From NCBI RefSeq assembly GCF_000685095.1, contig NZ_BAYE01000025.1, forward strand, positions 1 through 64,000: DNA of 64,000 nt, given 5' to 3'. This DNA comes from Paraburkholderia caledonica NBRC 102488. GTDB lineage: Bacteria > Pseudomonadota > Gammaproteobacteria > Burkholderiales > Burkholderiaceae. Positions within the stretch are counted from its first letter, which is position 1, and every line of letters begins with the position of its first letter. A program made the position numbers and the translations under genes. Shown piece after piece: positions 24,850-34,886 of this stretch. The notes under the pieces were generated by a model. That model was given only the letters and a program-made list of their open reading frames with translations. It did no database searches and had not been told where the DNA came from.

Positions 24850-26571
24850 TTAGGCGGCCCGCGCGTCCGCGAACGTGCGGCCCGGTACCGCGTCGAGCAA
24901 CGTGCGCGTGTACGGATGCTGCGGCACACGCCAGATTTCGCGATGGTCGCCGCTTTCGACAATTCGTCCGGCCTGCATCACATGGACCCGATCGGCGATG
25001 TAGCGCACCACCGACAGATCGTGCGAGATGAACAGATACGCGAGTCCGAGATCGCGTTTGAGGTCGACGAGAAGGTTCAGAATCTGCGCCTGAATCGACA
25101 CGTCGAGCGCAGACACGGGTTCGTCGCAGATCAGCAGATCGGGCTCCAGCACGAGCGCGCGTGCAATGCCGATGCGTTGCCGCTGGCCGCCGGAAAACTC
25201 ATGCGGAAAGCGTTGCTGCGCCGCGCCCGGCAAACCCACCCGGTCGAGTATCGCTGTAATGCGCGTGCGGCGAAGCTGTGCATCGCTCACACCGTTGACC
25301 ACCAGAACGGTGTCGAGAATCTCGCCGACAGTACGCCGCGGATTGAGCGACGCATACGGGTCCTGAAACACCATCTGCACGTGGCGGCGCAAAGGCCGCA
25401 ACTCACGCTCGCGAAGCGGCACGAGGTCGGTGCCCCGTAGCCGGATCTGGCCGCCGGAGGCCGGAACGAGCCGCAGAATGGCTTTCGAGAGCGTCGATTT
25501 TCCACAGCCCGACTCGCCGACCAGGCCCACCGTTTCGCCGGGCGCGATGTGGAGAGACACGCCGTCTACCGCTCGCAGCGTCGTCTTGCCATGACGCTGC
25601 GGATAGTCGATCCGGACGTCGTGCAGCGCGAGCAACGGCGCGGCGGCGTTTGCGGTGTTGTCCGCTTTCTGCCGCGCGTCGTCTTCGTTCGAGCGCGGCG
25701 AGCGCGGGCTCACCGAAAACGCCGCGTTGCCGTCATCCGAACTGGCGTGACGGATCTCCGGCAGTTTCCAGCCGCGATAGTGCAGATCGTCGACGAGATT
25801 CAACGACGCACCAAGCAGCCCGCGCGTGTAGGCATGTTCGGGCCGCGCGAAGAGCTGCGGCGTGGCGGCCTGCTCTACCACCTGACCCGCCAGCATGACG
25901 GCGACGCGATCGGCGTGTTGAGCGACCACGCCGAGATCGTGCGTGATCAGCAGCAATGACATGGACAGTTCGCGCTTCAGGCCGTCCAGCAGTTCGAGAA
26001 TGCGCGCCTGGATCGTCACGTCGAGTGCGGTAGTCGGTTCGTCCGCGATCAGCAGGCGCGGTCGGCATGCCACGGCGATGGCGATCATCACGCGTTGCCG
26101 CTGGCCGCCGGAAAGTTCGTGCGGATAGTCGAACGCACGCCGTTGCGGTTCGGGAATGCGCACGAGGTCGAGCAGTTCCACTGCCCTGTTCCAGGCTGCG
26201 GTTTTAGACAGATTCTCGTGCTGACGCAGTGTTTCGACAATCTGCGCGCCGATCGACAGCACCGGATTGAGCGATGTCATCGGCTCCTGAAAGATCATGG
26301 AGATCTGCTGACCGCGCACAGCGCGTATATCGCGGGCGGACAGATCGAGCAGGTCGCGGCCATCGAAACGCACGCTGCCGCTAACGCGCCCCGGACTCGG
26401 CACAAGGCGCATCAGCGATAGCGCGGTGGCCGACTTGCCGCAACCCGACTCACCTACCAGCGCGAGCGTCTCGCCCCGAGCGACGTCGAAACCGATGCCA
26501 CGCACCGCTTCGTGCGCGCCGAAGCTGACGCGCAAATCGCGCACTTCCAGTAGATTGTCTTCTTTGCTCAT
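24850..26571 (-). CDS. Fused dipeptide/oligopeptide-type ABC ATPase (DppD-DppF fusion)
   Basis: The 573-residue protein carries two complete nucleotide-binding domains. Domain 1 has Walker A GESGCGKSA at 40-48, signature LSGGQ at 153-157 and DEPTTALD. After a linker of about 60 residues (270-312), domain 2 has Walker A GESGCGKST at 352-360, FSGGQRQRIGIARAL, CDEPVSALD and the Opp/Dpp C-terminal QHPYTRTLL. One chain thus replaces separate DppD and DppF. The open frame runs up to 26985, but ATG 26571 (MSKEDNLLEV) is the natural start. It serves the permeases encoded upstream. Confidence 0.9.
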   Translation of the reverse strand: MSKEDNLLEVRDLRVSFGAHEAVRGIGFDVARGETLALVGESGCGKSATALSLMRLVPSPGRVSGSVRFDGRDLLDLSARDIRAVRGQQISMIFQEPMTSLNPVLSIGAQIVETLRQHENLSKTAAWNRAVELLDLVRIPEPQRRAFDYPHELSGGQRQRVMIAIAVACRPRLLIADEPTTALDVTIQARILELLDGLKRELSMSLLLITHDLGVVAQHADRVAVMLAGQVVEQAATPQLFARPEHAYTRGLLGASLNLVDDLHYRGWKLPEIRHASSDDGNAAFSVSPRSPRSNEDDARQKADNTANAAAPLLALHDVRIDYPQRHGKTTLRAVDGVSLHIAPGETVGLVGESGCGKSTLSKAILRLVPASGGQIRLRGTDLVPLRERELRPLRRHVQMVFQDPYASLNPRRTVGEILDTVLVVNGVSDAQLRRTRITAILDRVGLPGAAQQRFPHEFSGGQRQRIGIARALVLEPDLLICDEPVSALDVSIQAQILNLLVDLKRDLGLAYLFISHDLSVVRYIADRVHVMQAGRIVESGDHREIWRVPQHPYTRTLLDAVPGRTFADARAA

Positions 26572-26594
26572 GTCTTGCGTTTTTGCGTTCACGG

Positions 26595-27572
26595 TCAGGT
26601 GCGCTCCCGCAAACGCGGATTCAATGCGTCGTTCAGGCCGTCGCCGAGCAGGTTCAACGCCAATACCGCAACCACGATCGCGGTACCCGGAACCGCCGTC
26701 AGGTACCACGCCGTTCGCAACGAATCGCGCCCCGCGCCGATCATGGCGCCCCAGCTCACGACGTTCGGATCGCCCATGCCGAGAAACGACAGCGACGACT
26801 CGGTCAGGATCGCGCTCGCCACCATCACCGAAGCAGTCACGATCACCGGCGGAAGCGCATTGGGCAATATCTCGCCGAAGATGATGCGCGCATTGCTGAA
26901 GCCCTGACTGCGCGCGGCCAGTACGAAGTCGGCCTCGCGCAGTGTGCGAAATTCGGCGCGGACGATTCGCGCGACCGTCGGCCACGAGGCGACGCCGATA
27001 GCGAGCGCGATCACCGTCACGCTCGGCCGGCCAATTGCCACGATCACGACCACCAGCAAAAACGAAGGGATGGTCTGGAACAGTTCGGTCACGCGAACGA
27101 GCAGGTTATCGACCAGGCCGCCGAAGAAGCCGCCCACCGCGCCCACCAGCGTACCGATCACCAGCCCGATGCCGGCCGCCGACGCTCCGATCAGAAGCGA
27201 TACGCGCGTGCCGTGAGCAATACCCGCCGCCACGTCGCGACCCAAGGAATCGGTGCCTAGCCAGTATTGCGGATCGCTGCCCGGCCATTCGAATGGCGCG
27301 GCGACCATGTCGAGCGGATCGCCGGGAAACAGACGAGGTGCGGCGAGCGCCAGCACGATGAAAGCAACGAGAAGCATCAGTCCGCTCAACGCCGACGGAT
27401 TGCCGACGAGCGAGCGCAACACGCCGCGTCCACTGCGTCGCGACAATCCGGCAGCCGCGCCCTCGCGAGCGCGCTGGCCGAACAGCGCGCCGGCCAGCTG
27501 ACGCCGCCATGAAGACGGTTCGACCGCCTGGTCCTGCGGCGTCGAAATGATATTGGAGGATTCGGAAGCCAT
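26595..27572 (-). CDS. Dipeptide/oligopeptide-type ABC permease (DppC-like)
   Basis: The 325-residue inner-membrane protein has an N-terminal cytoplasmic extension of about 55 residues, a first membrane segment (GLMLLVAFIVLALAAPRLF), the DppC mark GTDSLGRDV, five more helices and the EAA-type loop ARSQGFSNARIIFGEILPNA, then SFLGMGDP. It forms a heterodimer with the DppB-like subunit. Organosulfur neighbours suggest it imports something other than ordinary peptides. Confidence 0.85.
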   Translation of the reverse strand: MASESSNIISTPQDQAVEPSSWRRQLAGALFGQRAREGAAAGLSRRSGRGVLRSLVGNPSALSGLMLLVAFIVLALAAPRLFPGDPLDMVAAPFEWPGSDPQYWLGTDSLGRDVAAGIAHGTRVSLLIGASAAGIGLVIGTLVGAVGGFFGGLVDNLLVRVTELFQTIPSFLLVVVIVAIGRPSVTVIALAIGVASWPTVARIVRAEFRTLREADFVLAARSQGFSNARIIFGEILPNALPPVIVTASVMVASAILTESSLSFLGMGDPNVVSWGAMIGAGRDSLRTAWYLTAVPGTAIVVAVLALNLLGDGLNDALNPRLRERT

Positions 27573-27631
27573 TGCGTCTCTCAGGTGAGTAACGGGTGTG
27601 CGACAGCGCAGAAATTGAAAGACGAAACCGC

Positions 27632-28612
27632 TCAGGCGATTCGCGGATCGAGCCGGGCCTGCAGCAGATCCACCACCACGTTAGCGACGATCACCAGCAG
27701 CGACGACAGCAGCTATACGCCAAGCAGCACGCTGAAATCGCGGGCCATCACCGCATCGAGTGCGAGACGGCCAAGACCTGGCCAACTGAAGACGGTCTCA
27801 GTGACCGCCGCGCCACCGAGCAATGTGCCGAAGTGAATGCCGACGATGGTCGTCAGCGGCATCAGCGCATTGCGGAGCACGTGACGCACCGTCACGCGCC
27901 ATGGGTGCAGTCCCTTCGCCTCTGCGGTGCGGACGAAATCCTGGCGCTGTACTTCGAGCATCGCCGCGCGCGTGAGCCGCGCATAGATGGCAATGAAGAA
28001 TGTGGACAGCGTCGCGGCCGGAAGCAACACATGTTTTGCGGCATCGGCGAACCAGGCGAAGCCATGCAACTGGACGCCGAGCGTCACGTTCCCGCCGCTC
28101 GGCAGCCAGCCGAGGTGCACCGAAAACAGCACGATTGCGAGCAGTCCGATCCAGAATCCGGGCGTGGAATAGAACAGCAATGCCAGCACCGAAAGCACAC
28201 GGTCGGGCCACCTGCCCACCCAATGCGCCATGACGGCGCCGAGTGTGACGCCGACCGCAATGGCGAACGTCAACGCCACGCCCATCAGCAGCAACGTGTT
28301 GGGCAGGCGCGACAGGATCAACTGCATGACGGGCGCGTCATAACGCGGCGAATAGCCGAGGCTGAAGTGCGCAAGATGATTTAGATACGACCAAAGCTGA
28401 TGCAGCACAGGCTGGTCGAGCCCGAACTTCGCACGCAGAACCTGCATTGTCTCTACTGTGGCGGAGCCGGATTCGCCGGCGAGCACATCGGCGGCATCGC
28501 CGGGCATCAGCTTCAGCAAAAAGAAGTTGAAAATGACGATGCCCACCACAGTCGGCAACACCTGCCACGCTGTCCGCCGCGCGATCGCTCCGAAACGCAC
28601 ACTTCGGCTCAT
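27632..28612 (-). pseudogene. Dipeptide/oligopeptide-type ABC permease (DppB-like) with late amber codon
   Basis: From ATG 28612, with AGGAGA upstream, the frame encodes a DppB-type permease: FFLLKLMPGDAAD, LGLD-like FGLDQPVLHQLW, LPNTLLLMGVALTFA, AEAKGLHPWRVTVRHVLRNA and ETVFSWPGLGRLALDAVMAR. A TAG at 27715-27713 stops it after ...DFSVLLGV. Beyond it the same frame continues LLSSLLVIVANVVVDLLQAR then LDPRIA to TGA 27634-27632, the normal last membrane helix and tail. The protein made without suppression lacks that helix (about 26 residues), which probably inactivates the transporter unless the base is a sequencing error. Confidence 0.75.
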
Positions 28613-28625
28613 GCTGGCTCTCCTG

Positions 28626-30239
28626 TCAGGCGCTGAGATAGACGTCCGCAAGATTGCCTTCTAGGCCCTGCGCGGAAACGGTGTGGTTGTGCACGCGCCG
28701 GTTCGCCAGCGTGATCATGCGCGGCGCGACGAGGTTGAGAATCGGCAGATCGCGATACACGATCTGCTGAAACTGTTGATAGAGCGCGACGCGCTTGCCT
28801 TCGTCCGTCTCCACGGATGCGCTTTCGAGCAGCCGGTCCACCTCGGCGTTGCTGTAGTGCGGCGCATTGGAGAACGGCACGCCCGGGCGTATGTTCTTCG
28901 ACCAGTACAGACGCTGCACGCCCACGCTCGGATCGAACAGCGTATTCACGCCGATACTCGTGAAATCGAACTGGCGGTCTGCATAGACGCGTTTGAGGAA
29001 CGCGGGCAGATCTTGTGAGCGCACCGTCACGTCGATTCCGACGCGCGAGAGTGCCGACTTCACGTACTCGGCCTGACGCCGATACATATCGCCATAGGGC
29101 AAGTAGTCGTGTGTCAGCCGGAAGCGCACGCCGTCCTTACGCGGATAGCCCGCCGCGTCGAGCAGTTGCTCGGCGTTCGCAATGTCGAACGCATAGGGCG
29201 AGAGCTTCGCGTCGTGATAGGGCGATCCGGGTGTGATCGGTGTCGGCGAAATATCCGCGTAGCCGTAGGCGATCGTGCGCTGCACGACTTGCGGATTGAT
29301 CGCGTGCGCAATGGCCTGGCGAACTTTCAGGTCCTTGAGGATGGGATGATCGAGATTGAAGTCGATCTCCGACAACGGTTCGAGAAACCGGTAGCCGCGC
29401 GTCTCCGTGGCCAACTGGGGCAGTTGCGAGAGGCGCGGCAAATCGGTCAGCGGCACGGGATTTTCGCCGCCCAGGTCGAGTGCGCCAGTTTCGAAAGCGG
29501 CCGAACGCGCCGCCGCGTCTGGAATCACCTTGAACACCAGTGCGTCGATGTACGGCTTGCCCGCATCCCAGTAGTCCGGATTGCGTTCATACACAATGCT
29601 GGCGCCGCGCGTCCATGACTTGAAGCGGAATGGCCCTGTGCCGATCGGCGCGCTGTTGTGCGGGTTCGTCAGCGGATCGCCGCTCGCGTACAGATGCTTG
29701 GGCACGATGGGAGATTCGCCTGCGGACAGCGCCTTCAGCAGGAACGGCGCGGGCTTCGACAATTCGATGATCGCGGTGCGCGCATCGGGCGTGACGACAC
29801 GCGTGACGTTGGCGAACGTGCTGCGACCGCGTGGGTGCACCGCCTTCAGCAACTCGATCGAAAACGCAACGTCTGCCGACGTAAAAGGCTGACCGTCATG
29901 CCACTTCACGTTCTGACGCAACGTGAAGCTGTATTGCAGTCCATCGCGGCTGACCGTCCACGCAGTTGCAAGTTGCGGCTTGGGCCGCAGATCGAAGTCG
30001 TAGGCCAGCAGACCTTCGAGCACCTTGGAACTGGCAACGAGCGCGGGACCGGTCGTTTGAAAGATCGAAACGAGGACCGGCGGCTCGGGATTGAGCAGCA
30101 TGTTCAGCGTGCCGCCCCGTTTCGGCGCGGCGTCGCCGCTCTGCGCGCGTGCCCACGCGGGCATGCCCGCAGACAACGTTGCGGCCGTCGAGACCAAAAA
30201 CTCGCGTCGGTTAAGTCCCGCCATGTGATGCAGTTCCAT
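28626..30239 (-). CDS. Peptide/nickel-type ABC substrate-binding protein (SBP_bac_5 family), copy 3, Tat-type signal
   Basis: The 537-residue product starts MELHHMAGLNRREFLVSTAA, a twin-arginine signal, then ...GMPAWARA. The fold is DppA/OppA: GGTLNMLLNPEPPVLVSIFQ, NVKWHDGQPFTSADVAFS, VHPRGRSTFANVTRV, PIGTGPFRFKSWTRGASIVY. It heads the Dpp-like operon, 13 bases before the DppB-like start. The starts at 30239 and 30224 are both plausible. Very similar to the proteins at 13803 and 21131, so one permease set may serve three binding proteins. Confidence 0.85.
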   Translation of the reverse strand: MELHHMAGLNRREFLVSTAATLSAGMPAWARAQSGDAAPKRGGTLNMLLNPEPPVLVSIFQTTGPALVASSKVLEGLLAYDFDLRPKPQLATAWTVSRDGLQYSFTLRQNVKWHDGQPFTSADVAFSIELLKAVHPRGRSTFANVTRVVTPDARTAIIELSKPAPFLLKALSAGESPIVPKHLYASGDPLTNPHNSAPIGTGPFRFKSWTRGASIVYERNPDYWDAGKPYIDALVFKVIPDAAARSAAFETGALDLGGENPVPLTDLPRLSQLPQLATETRGYRFLEPLSEIDFNLDHPILKDLKVRQAIAHAINPQVVQRTIAYGYADISPTPITPGSPYHDAKLSPYAFDIANAEQLLDAAGYPRKDGVRFRLTHDYLPYGDMYRRQAEYVKSALSRVGIDVTVRSQDLPAFLKRVYADRQFDFTSIGVNTLFDPSVGVQRLYWSKNIRPGVPFSNAPHYSNAEVDRLLESASVETDEGKRVALYQQFQQIVYRDLPILNLVAPRMITLANRRVHNHTVSAQGLEGNLADVYLSA

Positions 30240-30585
30240 TTTGTCGATGCGCTGCTTCCGGTTCGAGGGCCTATTCCATCGCCGGTAATGCAGCAACGCA
30301 CACGATAAAGCCGCTGCGGCGCCAAAAGAACCAACGGTTGCGCATAAGCAAAGCACGACACGGACGATAGAACCGCGCGCGCCTCGGGGACTTTTCTCAT
30401 CTGAACAGCGGCTTGTGTCGCTATCGTTCCCGGATCAGTAATGCAACGACCAATCGTTCGAATGGCCGCTATACATATCGAATCTTGTTGTTTGTTCGAT
30501 AACTTCGGGTTGCTTATCGTTACCCCGCTTTACTTCTCCATGGCTCACGTTCCTTCCAAAATCAGATAAGCCGATTCGATAAGAC
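30240..30585. promoter_or_regulatory. Divergent promoter region between Dpp-like operon and porin
   Basis: 346 bases without a gene. A perfect inverted repeat GATAA-N11-TTATC at 30498-30518 has the spacing typical of LysR-type sites and lies about 70 bases before the porin ATG. No confident sigma-70 boxes were assigned. Confidence 0.4.
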
Positions 30586-31815
30586 ATGAAAAAAATCATC
30601 TACGTCCTGGGCCTTTCGCCTCTTCTCACCGTGACCGCACACGCTCAAAGCTCGGTGACCTTGTATGGGATCGTCACCGGCAACGTCACCTATGTGAACA
30701 ATGCGCAGAGCTCCGCAACGTCGAATGGCGGCCGGCCGAAAGGCGGTGCGCAAGTCGCGGAACTCGACAGCGGTTCTTCCGGTCTGGCATCGAGCCGTTG
30801 GGGATTGAGAGGCACCGAAGACCTGGGCGGCGGGGTCAAGGCAATCTTTCAGCTGGAAGGCGGCCTCAGTGTGAACAACGGTGCGATGGGCCAGGGCGGC
30901 ACGCTGTTCGGCCGGCAGGCCTGGGTAGGCGCGACTTCCGACCGCTACGGCACATTCACCCTCGGACGTCAGGCCGACGCGGCAGTCGAATTCGTTTCCC
31001 CGCTGGTGTACGGCTGGTATTGGGGCAATCTGGCGATTCATCCCGCCGACTACGACAACCTGAACTTCACGCATCGCATTAACAACACGGTGAAGTACGT
31101 GTCCGACAAGTTCTACGGGTTCCGCTTCGGCGGCTTGTACAGCATCGGCGGTGTGGCCGGCAATGTCACGCAGAATCAGTTCTGGTCGGCGGGGCTGACT
31201 TACACGGGTGGCGCATTCACGTTTGCGGCTGCCATCATCAATGCACGCAATCCCAATACCTCGCTGTACGGAACGAATGCCAATGCGAGCGCCACCGGCA
31301 ACAACCTCGGCTCGGCCGGATCGGCGACGGCGGCCGAGTCCAACCCCGCGATTGCAGGCTACGCGTCGGCACACACGCAGCAGACTGTTTCGGTGGCCAG
31401 CACCTATACCGCTGGCCGTGCTGTGTTCGGCGTGGTCTATTCGAACACGCAGTTCCGCGGACTGGGTTCGAACGCCACGCTCAATCCGTTCAACTACAGC
31501 GGTTCGACGACACTGAGCACCGTGGGCGCGAGCGTGCGCTTTCAGGCGACGGCGTTTCTCCGCTTCGGTGCTTCTTTCGATTACACACAGGGCGGCAGTG
31601 TTGGCAGCAAGAGCGGTGCGAAGTACGAGCAGGTTAATCTGGGCTCCGCCTATTCGCTCTCCAAGGCGACTGACCTGTACATAACCGGCGCATATCAGCA
31701 TGCGAGCGGCACGGATTCGCTGGGGCGTCCGGCGGTCGCGGCGATCGGTTATCTGACGCCTTCCGCAACCAGTAACCAGCTGGCAGTGTCGGCGGGCATC
31801 AAGCATCTGTTCTGA
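30586..31815 (+). CDS. Gram-negative porin (Burkholderia trimeric porin family)
   Basis: The 409-residue outer-membrane beta-barrel has a Sec signal (MKKIIYVLGLSPLLTVTAHA) and the classical start of mature betaproteobacterial porins, SSVTLYGIVTGNVTYVNN. Other marks are SRWGLRGTEDLGGGVKAIFQ, LFGRQAWVGATSDRYGTFTL, GRQADAAVEF, and a C-terminal terminal phenylalanine (AVSAGIKHLF), the BAM recognition signal. It probably admits the organosulfur ligands of the flanking ABC operons. A terminator follows at 31857-31903. Confidence 0.9.
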   Translation: MKKIIYVLGLSPLLTVTAHAQSSVTLYGIVTGNVTYVNNAQSSATSNGGRPKGGAQVAELDSGSSGLASSRWGLRGTEDLGGGVKAIFQLEGGLSVNNGAMGQGGTLFGRQAWVGATSDRYGTFTLGRQADAAVEFVSPLVYGWYWGNLAIHPADYDNLNFTHRINNTVKYVSDKFYGFRFGGLYSIGGVAGNVTQNQFWSAGLTYTGGAFTFAAAIINARNPNTSLYGTNANASATGNNLGSAGSATAAESNPAIAGYASAHTQQTVSVASTYTAGRAVFGVVYSNTQFRGLGSNATLNPFNYSGSTTLSTVGASVRFQATAFLRFGASFDYTQGGSVGSKSGAKYEQVNLGSAYSLSKATDLYITGAYQHASGTDSLGRPAVAAIGYLTPSATSNQLAVSAGIKHLF

Positions 31816-31856
31816 CGCCAGGGAGCCGCAAGGCTGCTTTTACTCGACCGCACAAT

Positions 31857-31903
31857 GCAAAGCGGGCGCGGCGATCACCCGATCATCCGCGCCCGCATTT
31901 TGC
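31857..31903. terminator. Bidirectional intrinsic terminator after the porin gene
   Basis: GCGGGCGCGG (31862-31871) pairs with CCGCGCCCGC (31887-31896). The stem extends through GCAAA on the left and TTTTGC on the right, so the T-run is part of the stem on both strands. It serves the porin gene and the convergent DUF3088 gene. Confidence 0.7.
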
Positions 31904-31940
31904 GTCCGCCTTTCGCGCCCGCCTTCCCCAGCCGTTGTAT

Positions 31941-32288
31941 TCAATGCACCTTAGGGAAACCGTGACGCTCGGCGAGCAGGTCAAGAATACGCCGCGTATC
32001 GGTCACGAAGCGCTTGCCGCCCAGCACCTGCGCATCGGCGGGCGCGGGTTGTTCGTCGCCGAAAATCAGCACAGGCAGTCCCTGGTGGTCAGCGTCGAGC
32101 GCCGCGACAACTTCAGCGCGCGGACGCTCGAACGCCAGCCTGCGAATGTCGAGGCGCGCGTTGCGCGATGTGTCGCTTGCGAGCAATCCTTCAATGGGCG
32201 CGCCCGCCGGACAGATGAAGCGCTCGCCCGGGTACTTCGGGTCGGTGAATCCCGGTTCCAGCAATAGCAGCAAGTCTCGTCGGCTCAT
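31941..32288 (-). CDS. DUF3088-like protein
   Basis: The 115-residue cytoplasmic protein (MSRRDLLLLLEPGFTDPKYP ... ERFICPAGAPIEGLLAS ... LDIRRLAFERPRAEVVAAL ... LLAERHGF) fits the DUF3088 family, small proteins of possible thioredoxin-like fold. A frame is open to 32321 but the ATG at 32288 gives the family start. It is the last gene of the decaying minus-strand sulfonate operon. One cysteine (FICPAG) sits where such proteins keep it. Function unknown. Confidence 0.65.
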   Translation of the reverse strand: MSRRDLLLLLEPGFTDPKYPGERFICPAGAPIEGLLASDTSRNARLDIRRLAFERPRAEVVAALDADHQGLPVLIFGDEQPAPADAQVLGGKRFVTDTRRILDLLAERHGFPKVH

Positions 32289-32328
32289 GATGTTCCGTGA
32301 GGGTGTTAGAAAACGATGCACGGCCGCG

Positions 32329-33546
32329 CTAGAACACGCGACCTTCGGTGAGATGCGTTGTCACGCCATTCAATTCGTAGTCGCCGATCACTCTCGCTTT
32401 GTGAAGCAGCGGGTTGTGACTGAAGATGGTGCGCAGATTGCGCCAGTGGCGATCGAAGTTGTGCGAGCGCGCAGTGGCCGACGCACCACCCATTTCGAAC
32501 AGTCGCTCAGCCGCATGCAGCGCGAGTTTGCTGACGACGAGTTGCGTCTTCGCGGTTGCAAGCGCGCCTTCCAGCACCAGTTCTTCGGCGTTCGCCGCGC
32601 CGTTGCGGATCGCGTTCGCCGAGCGGTCGAGCGTGCGCGCATTCTGCTGCACGAGCGCGTCGATCGAGTGGCTGTGCGCCGCAATGTCGCCTACCACCTG
32701 CTGCACGAAGCCGTCTTCGCGGGATGACGGAGCGGGACTGTGAAGCACCGGACGGCCATGCTGCACCACATAGCGCCGCGCGTCGGCGAGAACATTGCGC
32801 ACGATGCCCGCAGCGACGGCAACCAGATGCAACTGCCGCAATGCACCGCCGTGCCGGCCCGCAAGCGTCCCGTAACCGCGAGCGGAGATTTCGTGCGCGA
32901 AGACCTGCACATTGCGGAGCAGAAGACTGCCGCTCGCCGTCATACGCTGGCCCATGCCATCCCAATCGTCGACCACGTGAAGGCCTTCACGCGATACCGG
33001 CACAATGAACGACACGTTCTCGCCCTTGTCGTCCTGCACGTTGATGCGCGCGTAGTCCGCGAAGGCGGTGCCCGTCGAGTAATACTTCTTGCCCGACACG
33101 CGAAAATGCTCGCCGTCGCGCACGAGCTTCGTGACAATTTCGCCGGGCCGCGATGTACCCAGTTCGGTCGATGCGCCGCCAAAAATCGCGCCGTCTTTTA
33201 TGCGTTCGATCTGCGTGTCGTTGAACGACGAACGTGGCGACAGCAAAAGCTGCTCGGTCTGATCGTAGTGAATTCGTATAGCATGCGCGACATTCGACTC
33301 GTGCGCAGCCAACGTACTTACGACATGGAAGAGATCTTCGAGCGATCCGCCAAGGCCGCCCCACTCGACAGGAAACCGCAGTACACCCAGCCCCGATGCG
33401 CGAAATAGTGCAAAGCGGTCCAGCGGCAATTCGCGCCGCAGTTCGCGCTCCGCAGCGTCTTCTCCGATCGCCTGCGCGAGCGCGGGCAATGCGGCGAGCG
33501 CACTGTCGAGCTTCGAGCGTGTAATGGTCTCCCTGGACGCCTGCAT
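32329..33546 (-). CDS. Acyl-CoA-dehydrogenase-fold flavin monooxygenase (DszC/SfnB-like)
   Basis: The 405-residue enzyme is related to the protein at 16381. It shows LFRASGLGVLRFPVEWGG, an HESNVAHAIRIHYDQTEQLL helix, VSGKKYYSTGTAFADYARIN, VVDDWDGMGQRMTASGSLLL and the C-terminal HNFDRHWRNLRTIFSHNPLL then HKARVIGDYELNG. Such enzymes use reduced FMN and oxygen to oxidise thioethers or sulfones instead of dehydrogenating acyl-CoA. It is the only long enzyme gene of its operon that looks intact. The neighbours are a truncated LLM monooxygenase and a dead dioxygenase. Confidence 0.75.
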   Translation of the reverse strand: MQASRETITRSKLDSALAALPALAQAIGEDAAERELRRELPLDRFALFRASGLGVLRFPVEWGGLGGSLEDLFHVVSTLAAHESNVAHAIRIHYDQTEQLLLSPRSSFNDTQIERIKDGAIFGGASTELGTSRPGEIVTKLVRDGEHFRVSGKKYYSTGTAFADYARINVQDDKGENVSFIVPVSREGLHVVDDWDGMGQRMTASGSLLLRNVQVFAHEISARGYGTLAGRHGGALRQLHLVAVAAGIVRNVLADARRYVVQHGRPVLHSPAPSSREDGFVQQVVGDIAAHSHSIDALVQQNARTLDRSANAIRNGAANAEELVLEGALATAKTQLVVSKLALHAAERLFEMGGASATARSHNFDRHWRNLRTIFSHNPLLHKARVIGDYELNGVTTHLTEGRVF

Positions 33547-33800
33547 ACGCTGATTTTCCCTTTTCTACGGCACACCTATGGAAGCGGCCACGGCGGAAAG
33601 CCGTGCCGCCATCGTCGGCGAAATCACGCCGTATGTGTGACGCCGACGCAGCAGTATAGGCATGCGGCTTTCGACGCAGAACCAGCGAATGAAGCTATGA
33701 ATATGCGCGATTCTGAAATGGCCTGCATTGCGCTGACTGTCTCGTGTTGCGCTCGTCCGTGACGGCCTATTCGAGGCAGCCGTTCGCCACGACCGCAGGA

Positions 33801-34886
33801 TCAGCGCGCAAAAAAGCGATTGCCCGGCCGCGGCAAACCGAGATGCTCGCGTAGCGTCGAGCCTTCGTACTCGCGCCGAAACAGCCCGCGTCGCTGCAAC
33901 TCGGGGATGACTTTGTCGACGAAGTCGTCGAGTCCGCCCGGCAGATACGGGAACATGACGTTGAATCCGTCCGAGCCTTCTTCCACGAGCCATTGTTCCA
34001 TCTGATCGGCAATCGCGGACGCAGTGCCGACCATCTCCAGCCCCGAGTAACCGCCGAGACGCTGCGCCAACTGGCGGATGGTCAGCCCTTCGCGCTCGGC
34101 CAGTTCCACCACACGCTGCCGTGCGGTGCGGCTCGCGTTGGTCTCGGGAATCTCGGGCAGCGGCCCGTCCGGATCGAAGCCCGACACGTCGTACCCCAGC
34201 GCGATCGACAACGATGCAATTCCGCTTTCGTAGTGGACGTACGTGTCGAGCCGCGCGGGGATCTCGCGCGCTTCGCCCATCGCGTCGCCGACCACGACGA
34301 ACGCGGCTGGCAGCACCAGCAGATGCTCCCGCGCGCGGCCGAGCTTCTCCATGCGCCCCTTCAGGTCCGCATAGAAGCGCTGGCCGTCGGCGAGCGTCTT
34401 CTGCGCGGTGAACACAACCTCAGCCGTTTCCGCCGCGAGCTGTTTCCCTGCTTCCGACGATCCCGCCTGCACGGTCACCGGCCAGCCCTGCACCGGCCGC
34501 GCGATGTTCAAGGGTCCACGCACCGAAAAGTTGTCGCTCCTGTAATCGAGCACATGGAGCTTGCCGGGATAGAAATAGATGCCGCTTTGCGTATCGTGTA
34601 CGAAGGCGTCGTCGGCCCAGCCGTCCCACAAGCCCGTCACCACGTCGAAGAACTCGCGTGCGCGCCGATAGCGTTCGTCATGCTCGACGTGCTCGTCGAA
34701 ACCAAAGTTCAGCGCGGCATCCGGATTGGACGTGGTCACGATGTTCCACCCTGCCCGACCGCCGCTGATGTGATCGAGCGACGCGAAACGCCGCGCCACG
34801 TGGTAAGGCGCGTCGAAGGTGGTCGATGCGGTGGCCACGAGACCGATCTTTTCGGTGACTGCTGCGAGCGCGGGCAGCAACGTCAT
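33801..34886 (-). pseudogene. LLM-class FMN-dependent monooxygenase, N-terminus deleted
   Basis: The frame from ATG 34886 encodes 361 residues that match NtaA/SnaA/DszA enzymes from about residue 79 onward: MTLLPALAAVTEKIGLVATA, DHISGGRAGWNIVTTSNPD, TVQAGSSEAGKQL, and a normal C-terminus YEGSTLREHLGLPRPGN. The first barrel strands and the HHIAAWRHP region are missing. Instead the upstream sequence is the start of an ABC ATPase gene whose stop overlaps this ATG (ATGA at 34883-34886). A deletion therefore fused two genes. The remaining chain lacks part of the FMN pocket and is unlikely to be active. Confidence 0.75.
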
